NCBI GenBank assembly: GCA_041905525.1
Contig: JAYRKY010000001.1
Location: 186,001 to 250,000 of the forward strand
Length of the DNA stretch: 64,000 bases
Direction of reading: 5' to 3'
DNA from: SHVO01 sp041905525
GTDB taxonomy: Bacteria > Pseudomonadota > Alphaproteobacteria > Rhodospirillales > Rhodospirillaceae
In this document: positions 41,792-51,663 of the stretch, piece by piece
Layout of the letters: every line of letters begins with the position of its first letter
Numbering within the stretch: position 1 is the first letter of the stretch
Notes under the pieces: model-generated
The model's input: only the letters and a program-made list of their open reading frames with translations
Databases searched by the model: none
What the model was told of the DNA's origin: nothing
Position numbers and translations under genes: made by a program

Positions 41792-44668
41792 ATGAACACT
41801 CGAAATGCGTCCGCACTCCATCGTCTGCCGAGGGCCATCGCCCTCTCCACGGTCAGCGCACTCGCGCTGGCTCTATCAGCGCCGGTCCAGGCGCAGACCG
41901 CTCCGGCGCAACAACGCCCACAAGCCGCGCCGGCCCCGGTGGATGAAATCGTGGTGACCGGGTCGCGCATCGTACGCGACGGCTACGAGGCGCCGACGCC
42001 GATGACGGTTTTGGACGCCGAAGTCTTCCAACAACAGGCGACGTCGAACATCGCCGACGCGCTCGTTCAAATTCCCGCCTTTGCGGGGAACATCCGCCCC
42101 GCCAACACCGGCACTTCGGTCAGCGCGCAAGGCGCCGGTCTGTCGATCCTCAATCTGCGCAGCATGGGGGCCGCGCGTACGCTGGTTCTTATCGACGGGC
42201 AGCGAACTGTCAGTTCGCGCGCGGACGGGGTCGTTGACGTCGGCAACATCCCGCAATCGCTGGTGCAACGTGTCGACATGATCACAGGCGGGGCCTCGGC
42301 CATTTATGGGTCCGACGCCGTCACGGGCGTGGTGAACTTCATCCTCGACAAGAATTTCACCGGCGTGAAGGGAGAAGTCTCGGCCGGTCTCACCACCTAC
42401 GGCGATGACTTCAATTACAAGACCGTGTTGACCGCCGGGGTGCCGTTCGCGAACGGACGCGGGCACTGGCTGATCAATGGTGAAATCAATAACAAGGAAG
42501 GCATCCTCGACAGCAATCGTCCGTGGAACCGCTCTGCCTTAGGGATCATCAATAACACCGCCGCCAATATCGCCGCCGGCCAGCCGCAGCGTCTTGTGCG
42601 TATCCATACGGACTCATGGTCGACACGGGGCGGGACCATAGCCTCCGGGCCCTTGAAGGGCATTGCCTTCGGACCGGGCGGTACACCCTACATGTTCGTC
42701 TTCGGTCCGATTACGGATTCCACCTACACCCACGAAGGGGATTATGCGGCCGGTGTGACGCGCGTCGACACCTATTCTTTGGATCCGCGCGAACGACGCA
42801 AGGGTGTCTTCACCCGGGTGGGCTACGACCTCACCGATACTGTTGAAGTCTTCGCGCAGGCGTCGTGGAATAATGCCTGGAACACAGGCGGCGCGTTCAG
42901 CCATTTCCAGCTCGGCAACGGTCCGACAATCCGCACCGGCAATCCGTTCATTCGGGCCGCGGTCCAGGCGCAGATGACGGCTTTGAACGTGACTCAGTTC
43001 CAGATCGGCAGCATGAATTACGACCTGCCGTTCATCCGCACCGAGTCCGACCGCACCACCAATCGTTACGTCGTCGGCCTGAACGGCGACCTCGACGCCT
43101 TCTCCTCGACGTGGAACTGGAAGACCTATTGGCAGAAGGGCATCACGCGCGTGGCCTACGACGCACTCGGCCCGACACGCAACAGCTTGCGGGCGCAAGC
43201 CGCCGATGCGGTGCGCCATCCGACCACGGGGGCCATCATCTGCCGCTCGACGCTGACCAACCCGAACGACGGATGCGTGCCCTACAACCCGATGGGTCTT
43301 GGCGTGAACAACTCGACGGTCATCAACTTCCTGACCAACGGGGGCGATCATCCGCACACCAACCATCGCATCACCCAGGATGTGGTGGCCGGATCCATCA
43401 GCGGCGATATGTTCGATAACTGGGCCGGCCCGGTGTCGCTCGCGCTCAGCAGCGAATATCGCGTCGAAAAAGCCGTCGCCCGGCCGACGCCTGCGACCCT
43501 ATTGGGCGATTGGTTCTCGGGGAATTTCCTGCCCTTCAGCGGCCGCTACTCGGTGTTCGAAGGCGCGGCGGAGACAATCGTTCCGCTGGCCAACAACACC
43601 TCCTTTGCCGAGACCTGGGACCTCAGCGCCGCTGTTCGCGGGACCAAATACTCCACGTCGGGTTTTGTGACGACGTGGAAGGTCGGATCCACCTATGAAC
43701 CGATCCCGGATATCCGCATTCGCGCGACGCGGTCTCGCGATATCCGCGCGCCGAACCTACAGGAACTCTACAATACGGTCAGCGGCGGGTTTACCACACT
43801 GTTCGACCCTGTGACCGGCGGATCCGCCTCACCGCTGCAAACGAATTCGGGCAATCCGAACCTCAAGCCCGAGCGCGCCGACACCACCGATATCGGCGTG
43901 GTGTTCAAGCCGTCGTTCCTGCCGCGGTTCACCGCCTCGGTGGACTACTGGAACATCAGCATGCAGGACTCCATCTCTACACCCAGCAACAACCAGATCG
44001 TGGTTTTCTGCGTGCAGGGACTGCAGTCCTATTGCGCCGACATCACGCGTACCAACGGTATCATCACCGCGATCACGCGCCGGCCGGTGAATATCGCCGT
44101 CCAGAAGACGCGCGGGGTCGACGTCGAGGCAAGCTACAACTTCCCCCTCAGCGACGTGATCTCCGCATGGGATGGTCAGGTGGGGCTGCGCGTTCAGGCC
44201 ACGAAGTACATCAAGAACTTCATCAATACGACGCTCGCTCCGCCGACAGACGACGTCGGAGAAATGCCCGGCGGCGCTCCGCCCAACTGGGCCGGCGTCG
44301 CGCGCATCGATTATAAGGCCGATACCTGGGCGACGTATCTCAGCGCGCGGGCGATGAGTTCCGGGGTTCTGCGCAACACTTACATCGAGTGCCAATCGAA
44401 CTGCCCCATCGTTACGGCGCCGTTCCTGACGGTCGATAACAATCACGCCCCCGGCTATTTCTATCTCGACTGGTCGATCACGAAGTCGTTGGAGATCGCG
44501 GGCGCCGACGTTGAAACGTTCCTCAACATCAATAACATCCTCAATACCGACCCGGGCATGATCCCGCGCGGATCGGACGAAATCGGCTACGAGCTGCCGA
44601 CCACGAACATCGGCAAATACGATACGCTGGGGCGGGTCTTCCGCGCCGGTATCCGCTTTAAGCTTTAA
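41792..44668 (+). CDS. TonB-dependent outer-membrane receptor (1)
   Basis: This 958-residue protein has a signal peptide ending near VQAQ, a TonB box-like EIVVTGSRI, a plug domain with NIADALVQIPAF and ILNLRSMGAARTLVLIDGQR, and a large beta-barrel ending in the membrane-insertion motif FRAGIRFKL. TBDRs import large or scarce substrates across the outer membrane using TonB energy. It shares the box and downstream sequence RIVRDGYEAPTPM with the second receptor, so they are paralogues. An amidase gene follows on the same strand. Confidence 0.93.
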   Translation: MNTRNASALHRLPRAIALSTVSALALALSAPVQAQTAPAQQRPQAAPAPVDEIVVTGSRIVRDGYEAPTPMTVLDAEVFQQQATSNIADALVQIPAFAGNIRPANTGTSVSAQGAGLSILNLRSMGAARTLVLIDGQRTVSSRADGVVDVGNIPQSLVQRVDMITGGASAIYGSDAVTGVVNFILDKNFTGVKGEVSAGLTTYGDDFNYKTVLTAGVPFANGRGHWLINGEINNKEGILDSNRPWNRSALGIINNTAANIAAGQPQRLVRIHTDSWSTRGGTIASGPLKGIAFGPGGTPYMFVFGPITDSTYTHEGDYAAGVTRVDTYSLDPRERRKGVFTRVGYDLTDTVEVFAQASWNNAWNTGGAFSHFQLGNGPTIRTGNPFIRAAVQAQMTALNVTQFQIGSMNYDLPFIRTESDRTTNRYVVGLNGDLDAFSSTWNWKTYWQKGITRVAYDALGPTRNSLRAQAADAVRHPTTGAIICRSTLTNPNDGCVPYNPMGLGVNNSTVINFLTNGGDHPHTNHRITQDVVAGSISGDMFDNWAGPVSLALSSEYRVEKAVARPTPATLLGDWFSGNFLPFSGRYSVFEGAAETIVPLANNTSFAETWDLSAAVRGTKYSTSGFVTTWKVGSTYEPIPDIRIRATRSRDIRAPNLQELYNTVSGGFTTLFDPVTGGSASPLQTNSGNPNLKPERADTTDIGVVFKPSFLPRFTASVDYWNISMQDSISTPSNNQIVVFCVQGLQSYCADITRTNGIITAITRRPVNIAVQKTRGVDVEASYNFPLSDVISAWDGQVGLRVQATKYIKNFINTTLAPPTDDVGEMPGGAPPNWAGVARIDYKADTWATYLSARAMSSGVLRNTYIECQSNCPIVTAPFLTVDNNHAPGYFYLDWSITKSLEIAGADVETFLNINNILNTDPGMIPRGSDEIGYELPTTNIGKYDTLGRVFRAGIRFKL

Positions 44669-44678
44669 TGTTGCCAGC

Positions 44679-44707
44679 GAGGGGGGCGGCGTCCTTCCGC
44701 CCCCCTC
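44679..44707 (+). terminator. Strong hairpin between receptor and amidase genes
   Basis: An 11-base perfect stem (GAGGGGGGCGG at 44679-44689, CCGCCCCCCTC at 44697-44707) with a 7-base loop starts 10 bases after the receptor stop. No T-run follows, so it probably stabilises the upstream mRNA end or only attenuates read-through into the amidase gene. Confidence 0.45.
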
Positions 44708-44769
44708 TAGCCGTGCGGCCTGCGCCGCAGCTACCATCGCTCACGTCCATGTCGAACCGAGGGGGTCTC

Positions 44770-46377
44770 ATGAAAATTCTTCCGCGCTTTCTGGCTACCG
44801 TCGCCACCGTCGCGCTGCTCGCGGCCGCACCCGCGTCCGCGAAGTCCATTCCACTCGACCAATTGACGATCGCCGACATCAACGCCGCCTTCGATGCCGG
44901 CACGCTGACGTCGGAGAAACTCGTCCAACTGTCTCTTGCGCGCATCGCCGCCTATGACGAGAAAGGGCCGGTGTTGAACGCCGTCATGGCGCTCAATTCC
45001 AAGGCTTTGGACCAAGCCCGAGCTTTGGATGCCGAGCGAAAAGCCAAAGGCCCGCGCTCGCCGATGCATGGCATTCCTGTCGTTCTAAAGGACAATTACG
45101 ACACGGTCGAAATGCCGACCACGGGCGGCTCGATTCTGCTCGAAGGCAATATTCCTCCCGACGACGCCAATATGGTGAAACGCCTGCGCGACGCCGGCGC
45201 GATCATCCTGGCCAAGGTTAACCTCTCCGAATTCGCCGCCGCGGGCACCAACAGCTCCCTCGGGGGCCAATCGAAGAACCCTCACAATCTTCTCCGCTCG
45301 CCGGCGGGATCGTCGGGCGGCTCCGGGGTGGCCATCGCGGCGAATTTCGCGACGGTCGGGTTTGGAACGGATACCGGGGGTTCGATCCGCGGGCCGTCCA
45401 CCGCCAACGGGATTGTCGGATTGAAGCCCACGCATGGACTGCTTAGCCGCGACGGCATCATCCCGCTGGCCCTTACCTTCGATACGGGCGGACCAATGAC
45501 CCGCAATGTGTACGATATCGCAGCAGTGCTGGGCACGATGACGGGTGTGGATCCCGCCGACGAAGCGACCAAGAAGAGCCAAGGTAAGTTCGAGAAGGAC
45601 TACACCAAGTTCCTGAACGCCAACTCGCTCAAGGGCGCGCGCATCGGTATCGCCCGCGACTTCATGAAACAGGACGAGGAGGTCGATTGGATCATCGAAG
45701 CGGCCTTGTCCACGATGCGGGCCAAGGGCGCGACTATCGTCGACATCCGTTACCCGAAGTGGTTGCTTGAAGCGCGTGAGGAAATCTACACCACGATCCG
45801 CTGGCCCGAGTTCGGCCCTCAGATCGCCGATTACCTGAAGACCACAGGTCCGAAATATCCAAAATCGCTGGCCGAGATGATCGAGCGCGGCAAACAGATC
45901 GTCAGTCCGCGTCCGGATGGAGCGGGCCCCAATACGACGCGTTGGATCCTGTTCGAGCGTGAACTGGCGTCCGGCTCCATGACTGACTGGAAATACACCT
46001 CGATGCGTGACCATATGCTCCCGATGGTGCGGGCGGTCGTGGACGGCCTCTTTGCGGCCAACAAACTAGACGCGTACGTCTATCCAACGTCTGGACGGCG
46101 TCCCGGCACGATCGCCGAAGTTCCGGGCGGCGGTGGCGGCGGCGGTTACGGCGGCACCAACTATGCCAACCTGACGGGCTATCCCGATCTGATCGTGCCG
46201 GCTGGTTTTACGAATGACGATTTGCCCGTTGGCATTTCCTTCTTCGGTCCGGCCTTCAGCGAACCGAAGCTGCTGGCGTTGGGCTACGCCTTCGAGCAAG
46301 CCAGCCACGCGCGCCGGTTGCCGATCAACACGCCGAATCTTGAGGGTGAAATGATCGAAGTGCCGGATAAGAAATAA
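44770..46377 (+). CDS. Secreted amidase-signature family enzyme
   Basis: The 535-residue protein has a signal peptide (LPRFLATVATVALLAAAPASA). The amidase Lys-Ser-Ser triad is visible as Lys in VVLKDNYD, Ser in AGSSGGSG and Ser in GTDTGGSIRGPS. A Gly-rich loop (GGGGGGGYGG, about residue 455) near the C-terminus is unusual for the family. It should be periplasmic or secreted. Position between two TonB receptors suggests it cleaves the imported substrate. Confidence 0.88.
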   Translation: MKILPRFLATVATVALLAAAPASAKSIPLDQLTIADINAAFDAGTLTSEKLVQLSLARIAAYDEKGPVLNAVMALNSKALDQARALDAERKAKGPRSPMHGIPVVLKDNYDTVEMPTTGGSILLEGNIPPDDANMVKRLRDAGAIILAKVNLSEFAAAGTNSSLGGQSKNPHNLLRSPAGSSGGSGVAIAANFATVGFGTDTGGSIRGPSTANGIVGLKPTHGLLSRDGIIPLALTFDTGGPMTRNVYDIAAVLGTMTGVDPADEATKKSQGKFEKDYTKFLNANSLKGARIGIARDFMKQDEEVDWIIEAALSTMRAKGATIVDIRYPKWLLEAREEIYTTIRWPEFGPQIADYLKTTGPKYPKSLAEMIERGKQIVSPRPDGAGPNTTRWILFERELASGSMTDWKYTSMRDHMLPMVRAVVDGLFAANKLDAYVYPTSGRRPGTIAEVPGGGGGGGYGGTNYANLTGYPDLIVPAGFTNDDLPVGISFFGPAFSEPKLLALGYAFEQASHARRLPINTPNLEGEMIEVPDKK

Positions 46378-46399
46378 CCAGGGTTCAAGAGACTAGATG

Positions 46400-46428
46400 A
46401 AAACGGCGGCCCGGCGGCCGCCGTTTTT
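46400..46428 (+). terminator. Rho-independent terminator after amidase
   Basis: A perfect 12-base stem (AAAACGGCGGCC / GGCCGCCGTTTT) with a CGGC loop is followed by T, giving TTTTT at 46424-46428. It separates the first receptor-amidase unit from the second receptor. Confidence 0.9.
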
Positions 46429-46771
46429 GTATCTGGATGACGGGCGGTTCGCGTTCGCTACGGCACACGCGGAAAAGTGCGCCACGCTGCGCAATAAAAA
46501 TTCAAAATCCCCCTATGCGGTAGACTTCGGTTGCCTGCCGTGGGAACTCCCGTACAATGATCGCAATACGAGACGCATCTGAATGCGAAGCGCGGCGCGT
46601 TGTCGCCGGTGGGGGAGGACCTGCCGGAGAAGCCTGGAGCGTTGCCGTGCAATGGGGAGGGAGCCTGCGCTTGATCGGCGGCATACGCCGATAAGCGCTA
46701 TCCGTCTTTATTGACCTTTCGCACGTCTCGATGGCGGTCGCTTCCGGCCGTTCACATCAATGGGGAAAATC
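46429..46771. other. Intergenic region before second TonB receptor, with 13-bp bulged hairpin
   Basis: No gene is seen in these 343 bases. At 46667-46698 GCGCTT-G-ATCGGCG pairs with CGCCGAT-AAGCGC across a 5-base loop (13 pairs, one bulged G). It ends 73 bases ahead of the receptor start and is most likely in its mRNA leader. GGGGA (about 46761-46765) is the ribosome site for ATG 46772. Confidence 0.5.
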
Positions 46772-49678
46772 ATGTCCAATCCAAAATCTGTCCGCACGTA
46801 CCGCTCAGCCGTCATGGCGACCGCGAGCCTCGCCGCGCTCTTCGCGGCGTCTGGGGCTTACGCTCAAAGTGCCCAGCAATCCCAGAGCAACGCGGCTGTC
46901 GCGGAAGAAATCGTCGTAACCGGAACCCGCGTTGTCCGCGACGGCTACGAAGCGCCGACGCCGGTTTCGGTGCTGGGCGCCGATGAACTCAATGCCATGG
47001 CGGTCACCAACATCGCCGACGCGGTTAACCGCCTGCCGTCCTTCGGCGCGGGTCTCACGTCGCGCAATACGTCCGGCAGCGTCTCGGGCGGTATCGGCGG
47101 TTTGAACCTCCTCAACCTGCGCAGCCTCGGCGCCACGCGCACCCTGGTTCTGCTCGACGGACGGCGCGTGGTCGGTGCTAACGTCGGCGGCAACGCCGGT
47201 TCGGCCGTCGACATCAACGGTTTCCCGAACGGGCTGATCAGCCGCATCGATGTGGTCACGGGCGGCGCTTCGGCCGCTTACGGATCGGACGCGGTCGCGG
47301 GGGTGGTGAACTTCGTCGTCGACAAGGAATTCACCGGCGTTAAGGGCGTGGTCGATACCGGCATCACGACCTATGGCGACGACGCGCAGTACCGTGTTTC
47401 GCTGTCGGGTGGAACGGCGTTTGCCAATGGCCGCGGTCACCTGCTCATCAGCGGCGAGCACGCCTACGAAGATGGCATCAAAGGCCAGCCCCGCAAATGG
47501 AGCGACCGGACCTTCGTTGCGCTCAACAACCCGAATTACACAGCCACCAACGGCCAGCCGCAAATCCTCGCGCTCGAAAATGTCGGCTTCGGCACGGCGA
47601 CGGGGGGCGGTCTGATCTTGTCCTGCGCCGGTTACCCGGGCACCACCTGCCCGCTGCGCGGAACCCAGTTCTTGCAGGGCGGTACGCCCGCGCCGTTCCG
47701 CTTCGGCTTGGTGAGCGGCAACAGCATGTCCGGCGGCGACTTCGAGATGTCGCGCGTCGATAAGACGTCGATCGCTCTCGCGCAGCAGATGGAGCGCGAA
47801 AACGTATTCGCGCGCGTCAGTTATGACCTGGCGGACAACGTCACCGTCTTCGCCGACACTATCTGGGCCTACTCCAAGGCGTGGAACCCCGGCGCGACGT
47901 CGAATTTCAATGGCGGCGGCCTCAACATCCGCGCCGACAACGCCTTCATCCCGGCGTCAGTCCGCTCGCAGATGACCGCGCTGGGCATCACCCAGTTCAC
48001 GATGGGCAATACCAACCAGTACGACATGCCGCTCTTGCAGTCGCTGAACGCACGTACGTTCCGCAGCTATGTCGCGGGTGTCGAAGGCACGTTCGATGCG
48101 ATGGGCGGCTCGTGGAACTGGGATGCGTCGTTTGCCAAGAGCACCAATCACCTCTCGTTCCGCTCTCCCGGCAATCGCATCAATGCCAACTACCTTCGCG
48201 CCATTGACGCGGTCACGGACTCGGCCGGACGCATCGTCTGCCGCGTCAACGCCGACGCCGATCCCGCCAACGACGATTCGCGCTGCATTCCCTATAACCC
48301 GATGGGGATCGGCGTGAATGCCGACAACCCCTACGTCTATGGCACAGGGTACGGTCTGACCAAGCTTGGTCAGGAAGTGTGGGCCGCGAACTTCAACGGC
48401 GAGCCGTTCTCGACCTGGGCGGGGCCCGTCTCGGTCGCGTTCGGCGGCGAACATCGTAAGGAAAGCCTAGCGGGCATCGCGAGCGCACTCGATCTGTCGG
48501 CGGCCTATTTCGCCGGCAACTTCGGCGCCTCGTCCGGCAGTTACAAGGTCACGGAAGGGTTTGTCGAAACCGTTGTGCCGTTGGCCAAGGACGCCACCTG
48601 GGCCAAGGCGCTCGACCTCAACGCCGCGGTTCGCTTCACCGACTATTCCACCTCTGGGTTTGTCACGACGTGGAAGGCCGGCGCGACCTTCTCGCCGATC
48701 GACGATATTACCTTCCGCGGCACGGTCTCGCGCGACATCCGCGCGCCGAACGTCGGCGATCTGTTCACGTCCGACCGGCCCGGCACGGGAACGATCATCG
48801 ACCCGCGCAACGGCTCGTCCTCCTTCATCGTCACTTCAGTGCGCGGCAACCGCCTGCTGGATCCTGAAAAGGCCAATGCCATCGGGATCGGCGCGGTGCT
48901 GACGCCGACCTTCCTGGAAGGTTTTGCGGCGTCGGTCGACTACTACGACATCAATATCAAAGGGGCGATCGCCGCCCTCAGTGCGCAAAACTATGTCGAC
49001 CGCTGCCACGACGGCACGGCTCCGCAGCTTTGCTCGTTCGTGACGCGCGACGCCGCCGGCAACATCACGTTCGTGGCCGTCGTCCCGGCGAACATCCTGT
49101 CCCAGAGCACGCGCGGGATGGATATCGAAGCGTCCTATACGCTGCCTTTGTCGACTTTCGACATGGACGGTGAGATCCGGTTCCGCGGACTGGCGACCAA
49201 AGTCTTCTCGTTGAAGACGGTCGACACCCTCGGCACCATCGAAGGCGCCGGAATTCAAGCCGACGGCGGCGTCATCGGCCTGGGCACCGCCCTGCAGGCG
49301 CCGAAGTTCCGCTACCTGGTGTCCGGCGTGTATGACAACGGCCCGTTCAGCGCCACCTTGACCATGCGCGGTATCGGCTCGGGTGTGTACAACACGTCGT
49401 TCATTACCTGCACCACCGGTTGCCCCGCGGCCACGGCGGCGCGTCCCACGATCAACATCAACACCGTGCCTAGCGTCACCTACTTCGACCTCGCCCTCGA
49501 TTACGATGTCATGGACGGAATGATCCAGCCGTACTTCACGGCGGAAAACGTGTTGGACAAGGATCCCCCGCTCATCGTCGGCACCCGCGGTGCGGGCTTC
49601 TACGCCGGCCAGGGCAACACCGGTCTTTATGACCGCCTGGGTCGCGTGTTCCGCGCGGGTGTCCGTTTCAAGATGTAG
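46772..49678 (+). CDS. TonB-dependent outer-membrane receptor (2)
   Basis: The 968-residue protein has a signal peptide ending near GAYAQ, TonB-box-like EIVVTGTRV, a plug (NIADAVNRLPSF; LLNLRSLGATRTLVLLDGRR) and a barrel with the C-terminal FRAGVRFKM. It is a paralogue of the receptor 2 kb upstream, most similar at the plug and the barrel ends. I prefer ATG 46772 (SD GGGGA, 6 bases) over ATG 46760. Substrate is unknown; proximity to an amidase suggests a peptide- or amide-containing ligand. Confidence 0.93.
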   Translation: MSNPKSVRTYRSAVMATASLAALFAASGAYAQSAQQSQSNAAVAEEIVVTGTRVVRDGYEAPTPVSVLGADELNAMAVTNIADAVNRLPSFGAGLTSRNTSGSVSGGIGGLNLLNLRSLGATRTLVLLDGRRVVGANVGGNAGSAVDINGFPNGLISRIDVVTGGASAAYGSDAVAGVVNFVVDKEFTGVKGVVDTGITTYGDDAQYRVSLSGGTAFANGRGHLLISGEHAYEDGIKGQPRKWSDRTFVALNNPNYTATNGQPQILALENVGFGTATGGGLILSCAGYPGTTCPLRGTQFLQGGTPAPFRFGLVSGNSMSGGDFEMSRVDKTSIALAQQMERENVFARVSYDLADNVTVFADTIWAYSKAWNPGATSNFNGGGLNIRADNAFIPASVRSQMTALGITQFTMGNTNQYDMPLLQSLNARTFRSYVAGVEGTFDAMGGSWNWDASFAKSTNHLSFRSPGNRINANYLRAIDAVTDSAGRIVCRVNADADPANDDSRCIPYNPMGIGVNADNPYVYGTGYGLTKLGQEVWAANFNGEPFSTWAGPVSVAFGGEHRKESLAGIASALDLSAAYFAGNFGASSGSYKVTEGFVETVVPLAKDATWAKALDLNAAVRFTDYSTSGFVTTWKAGATFSPIDDITFRGTVSRDIRAPNVGDLFTSDRPGTGTIIDPRNGSSSFIVTSVRGNRLLDPEKANAIGIGAVLTPTFLEGFAASVDYYDINIKGAIAALSAQNYVDRCHDGTAPQLCSFVTRDAAGNITFVAVVPANILSQSTRGMDIEASYTLPLSTFDMDGEIRFRGLATKVFSLKTVDTLGTIEGAGIQADGGVIGLGTALQAPKFRYLVSGVYDNGPFSATLTMRGIGSGVYNTSFITCTTGCPAATAARPTININTVPSVTYFDLALDYDVMDGMIQPYFTAENVLDKDPPLIVGTRGAGFYAGQGNTGLYDRLGRVFRAGVRFKM

Positions 49679-49700
49679 CGCAAACCATCTTTCCGGCAGG

Positions 49701-49731
49701 AAGGGCGGACGCCTAGGTGCCCGCCCTTTTT
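49701..49731. terminator. Bidirectional terminator between convergent genes
   Basis: AAGGGCGG (49701-49708) pairs with CCGCCCTT (49721-49728), followed by TTT on the plus strand. The stop codon of the convergent transporter gene (49713-49715) lies in the loop. Confidence 0.75.
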
Positions 49732-51245
49732 GTTTGCGCAAACGGCAAAGCGAGCAGGGCGAGAAGCGCCAGCCCGCCCAGGAGCAACCACGCGTCGTTG
49801 AAGCTCATGGTCATCGCCGCGCGCCGCACCAGCGGCGCCACCATCTCGCGCGTCGTTTGATCAATCGGCCCGAGCGCCGCACCCGTGAAACGTTCCAACG
49901 GCAACCCTACAAAGGCGGCTGCGGCGCGGTCGCCGGCCTGAAGTTTGGCGACAAGGGCCTCGGCATGTCCTTCGGTGCGGGTCTGGACCACGGTGTCGAT
50001 CAGCGCCAGCCCCACGGCACCGCCGACATTCCGCATCAAATTGAACAGGCTCGACGCTTGTGGCACTTGGTCCGGGGGGAACTGACCGAGGGCAAGCCGG
50101 GTCGCGGGCAGAAGGCAGATGAGAAGGGCGGTGCCGCGCAGCACCTGCGGCACAAAAAGCTGATCGAAGCCCCACGCCGGTGAAGCGAACCCGTTGAGCG
50201 CCAGACCGGCTCCGAACAGGAGAAAGCCGACCCCGATCATCAGCCCGCTGCTCCAGCGGCGTTCCAAATACGCTGCGAGCGGCGCCGTCGCCAATTGCGC
50301 CGCGCCGGTGACCATCATGATCGTGCCGATCTCCAACGGGCCCTGGTCCCGCACCAGCCCAAGGAAGAGCGGCATCAGATAGGTGGCGCCGAACAACGCC
50401 ATTCCCAAGACAAAGCTGAGTCCGGCCCCCACAGCAAACGAAGGCGTCCGAAACGCACGGATTTCAAGAAGCGGATGCGAGACCGCGAGACACCGGCGAA
50501 CCAACACGATGCCGCTGATAAGGCAGGCCGCGGCCAAAACCACCACAGCTGGGCTAAGCCAGCCGCGCGCCGGCGCCTCCTTCAGAGTCAGTTCCAAGGT
50601 CGTCAGGAAGATGACCGCAAGGCCGAGGCTCGCGAGGTCCGTGCGCGCCAGGCTGGCGCGATCGGCGACATCGATGCGGACCCAAAAGGCGACGATGCCG
50701 GCCGCGATCAGGCCGGGCACGACATTGATCAGGAACAGCCAGTGCCAGGATAAATGCTCCGTGATCCATCCGCCGACAAAAGGCCCAAGTGTTGGCGCCA
50801 GCATCGCGAAACTTCCGGCCACGGCTGTGGCAAGAGCCTGCCGGTGCAAAGGAAACATGAGGAAGACCGCGGAGAAGACCGCGGGAATCAGGACTCCGCC
50901 GAAGAATCCCTGCACGGCGCGCGCCAAATAAAGCGTCTGATATGTGGAGGAGGCGGCACAGGCGGCGCTCGCCGCCACGAAGCCGACGAGGCCGATAGTG
51001 AAAAGCCAGCCGGTGGATAGGCCGCGCGCGAGCCGCCCGCTGGCGGCGATCGCGATGATCTCGGCGATGAGATAAATGGTCTGCAGATAGCTCAACCGGT
51101 CCGCCGGGATGCGCAGATCGGCTTGAATCTCGATCAGCGAGCTCGCGACGATCTGAATATCGAGAATCGCCAGAAACATTCCAGCGCACATGGCGAGGAA
51201 GCCGAAGAGCGCCCTCAGGGATATCTGGCCCTCTGGCGTCGTCAT
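49713..51245 (-). CDS. DHA2-family MFS exporter (EmrB/QacA type)
   Basis: The 510-residue protein has fourteen predicted helices, with the DHA2 motifs LDIQIVASSLIEIQADL in helix 1 and LGPFVGGWITEHLSWHWLFLINVVPG around helices 5-6. Such pumps export drugs, dyes or toxic organics using protons. No membrane-fusion partner (EmrA) is adjacent. The ATG at 51245 overlaps the MerR stop as ATGA, and both are read from the same divergent promoter region. Confidence 0.9.
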   Translation of the reverse strand: MTTPEGQISLRALFGFLAMCAGMFLAILDIQIVASSLIEIQADLRIPADRLSYLQTIYLIAEIIAIAASGRLARGLSTGWLFTIGLVGFVAASAACAASSTYQTLYLARAVQGFFGGVLIPAVFSAVFLMFPLHRQALATAVAGSFAMLAPTLGPFVGGWITEHLSWHWLFLINVVPGLIAAGIVAFWVRIDVADRASLARTDLASLGLAVIFLTTLELTLKEAPARGWLSPAVVVLAAACLISGIVLVRRCLAVSHPLLEIRAFRTPSFAVGAGLSFVLGMALFGATYLMPLFLGLVRDQGPLEIGTIMMVTGAAQLATAPLAAYLERRWSSGLMIGVGFLLFGAGLALNGFASPAWGFDQLFVPQVLRGTALLICLLPATRLALGQFPPDQVPQASSLFNLMRNVGGAVGLALIDTVVQTRTEGHAEALVAKLQAGDRAAAAFVGLPLERFTGAALGPIDQTTREMVAPLVRRAAMTMSFNDAWLLLGGLALLALLALPFAQTKRAGT

Positions 51246-51661
51246 GCGAGGCACTTCCGTCGCGCCGAGCCGCTTCGGTCCGCCACGCGCAGAAGTTTCT
51301 GGAAGCTCGGGCACTCGAGATGACTTGGTGCCGGACATTCGGCGGCATGGCGCAGTCCGTCGCGGAGCGCGCTCAACTCCCGGATCGTTTGCTGAAGCTG
51401 CTCCGCCCTTGCCGCGAGTTGCGCGCGATCGATTTTCAGCCGTCCGTCGGCCGCAAACATGCCCTTAATCTCGTCGAGCGAAAACCCGGCGCCTTGTCCC
51501 AGCTTGATCAGCGCTATGCGTTGCAGGACCGAGGCTTCGAAAAGCCGACGCAACCCGTGGCGCCCAACGGACCGAATCAGCTTCTTTTCCTCGTAATAGC
51601 GCAGGGTCGAGGCCGGCAGCCGAACGCGCTCCGCAACCTCTCCGATGTCCATGAGTTTCAT
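51242..51661 (-). CDS. MerR-family transcriptional regulator
   Basis: This 139-residue regulator has an N-terminal winged helix (MDIGEVAERVRLPASTLRYYEEKKLI), a long dimerisation helix near 76-105 and a short effector tail with Cys109 and Cys117 (ECPAPSHLECPSF). It lacks the four-cysteine 2Fe-2S motif of SoxR and the metal loop of CueR. MerR proteins activate promoters with long spacers by DNA distortion. ATG 51661 lies only 3 bases from the -35 TTGACC of the divergent promoter, which argues for autoregulation. Confidence 0.88.
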   Translation of the reverse strand: MKLMDIGEVAERVRLPASTLRYYEEKKLIRSVGRHGLRRLFEASVLQRIALIKLGQGAGFSLDEIKGMFAADGRLKIDRAQLAARAEQLQQTIRELSALRDGLRHAAECPAPSHLECPSFQKLLRVADRSGSARRKCLA

Positions 51662-51663
51662 GC

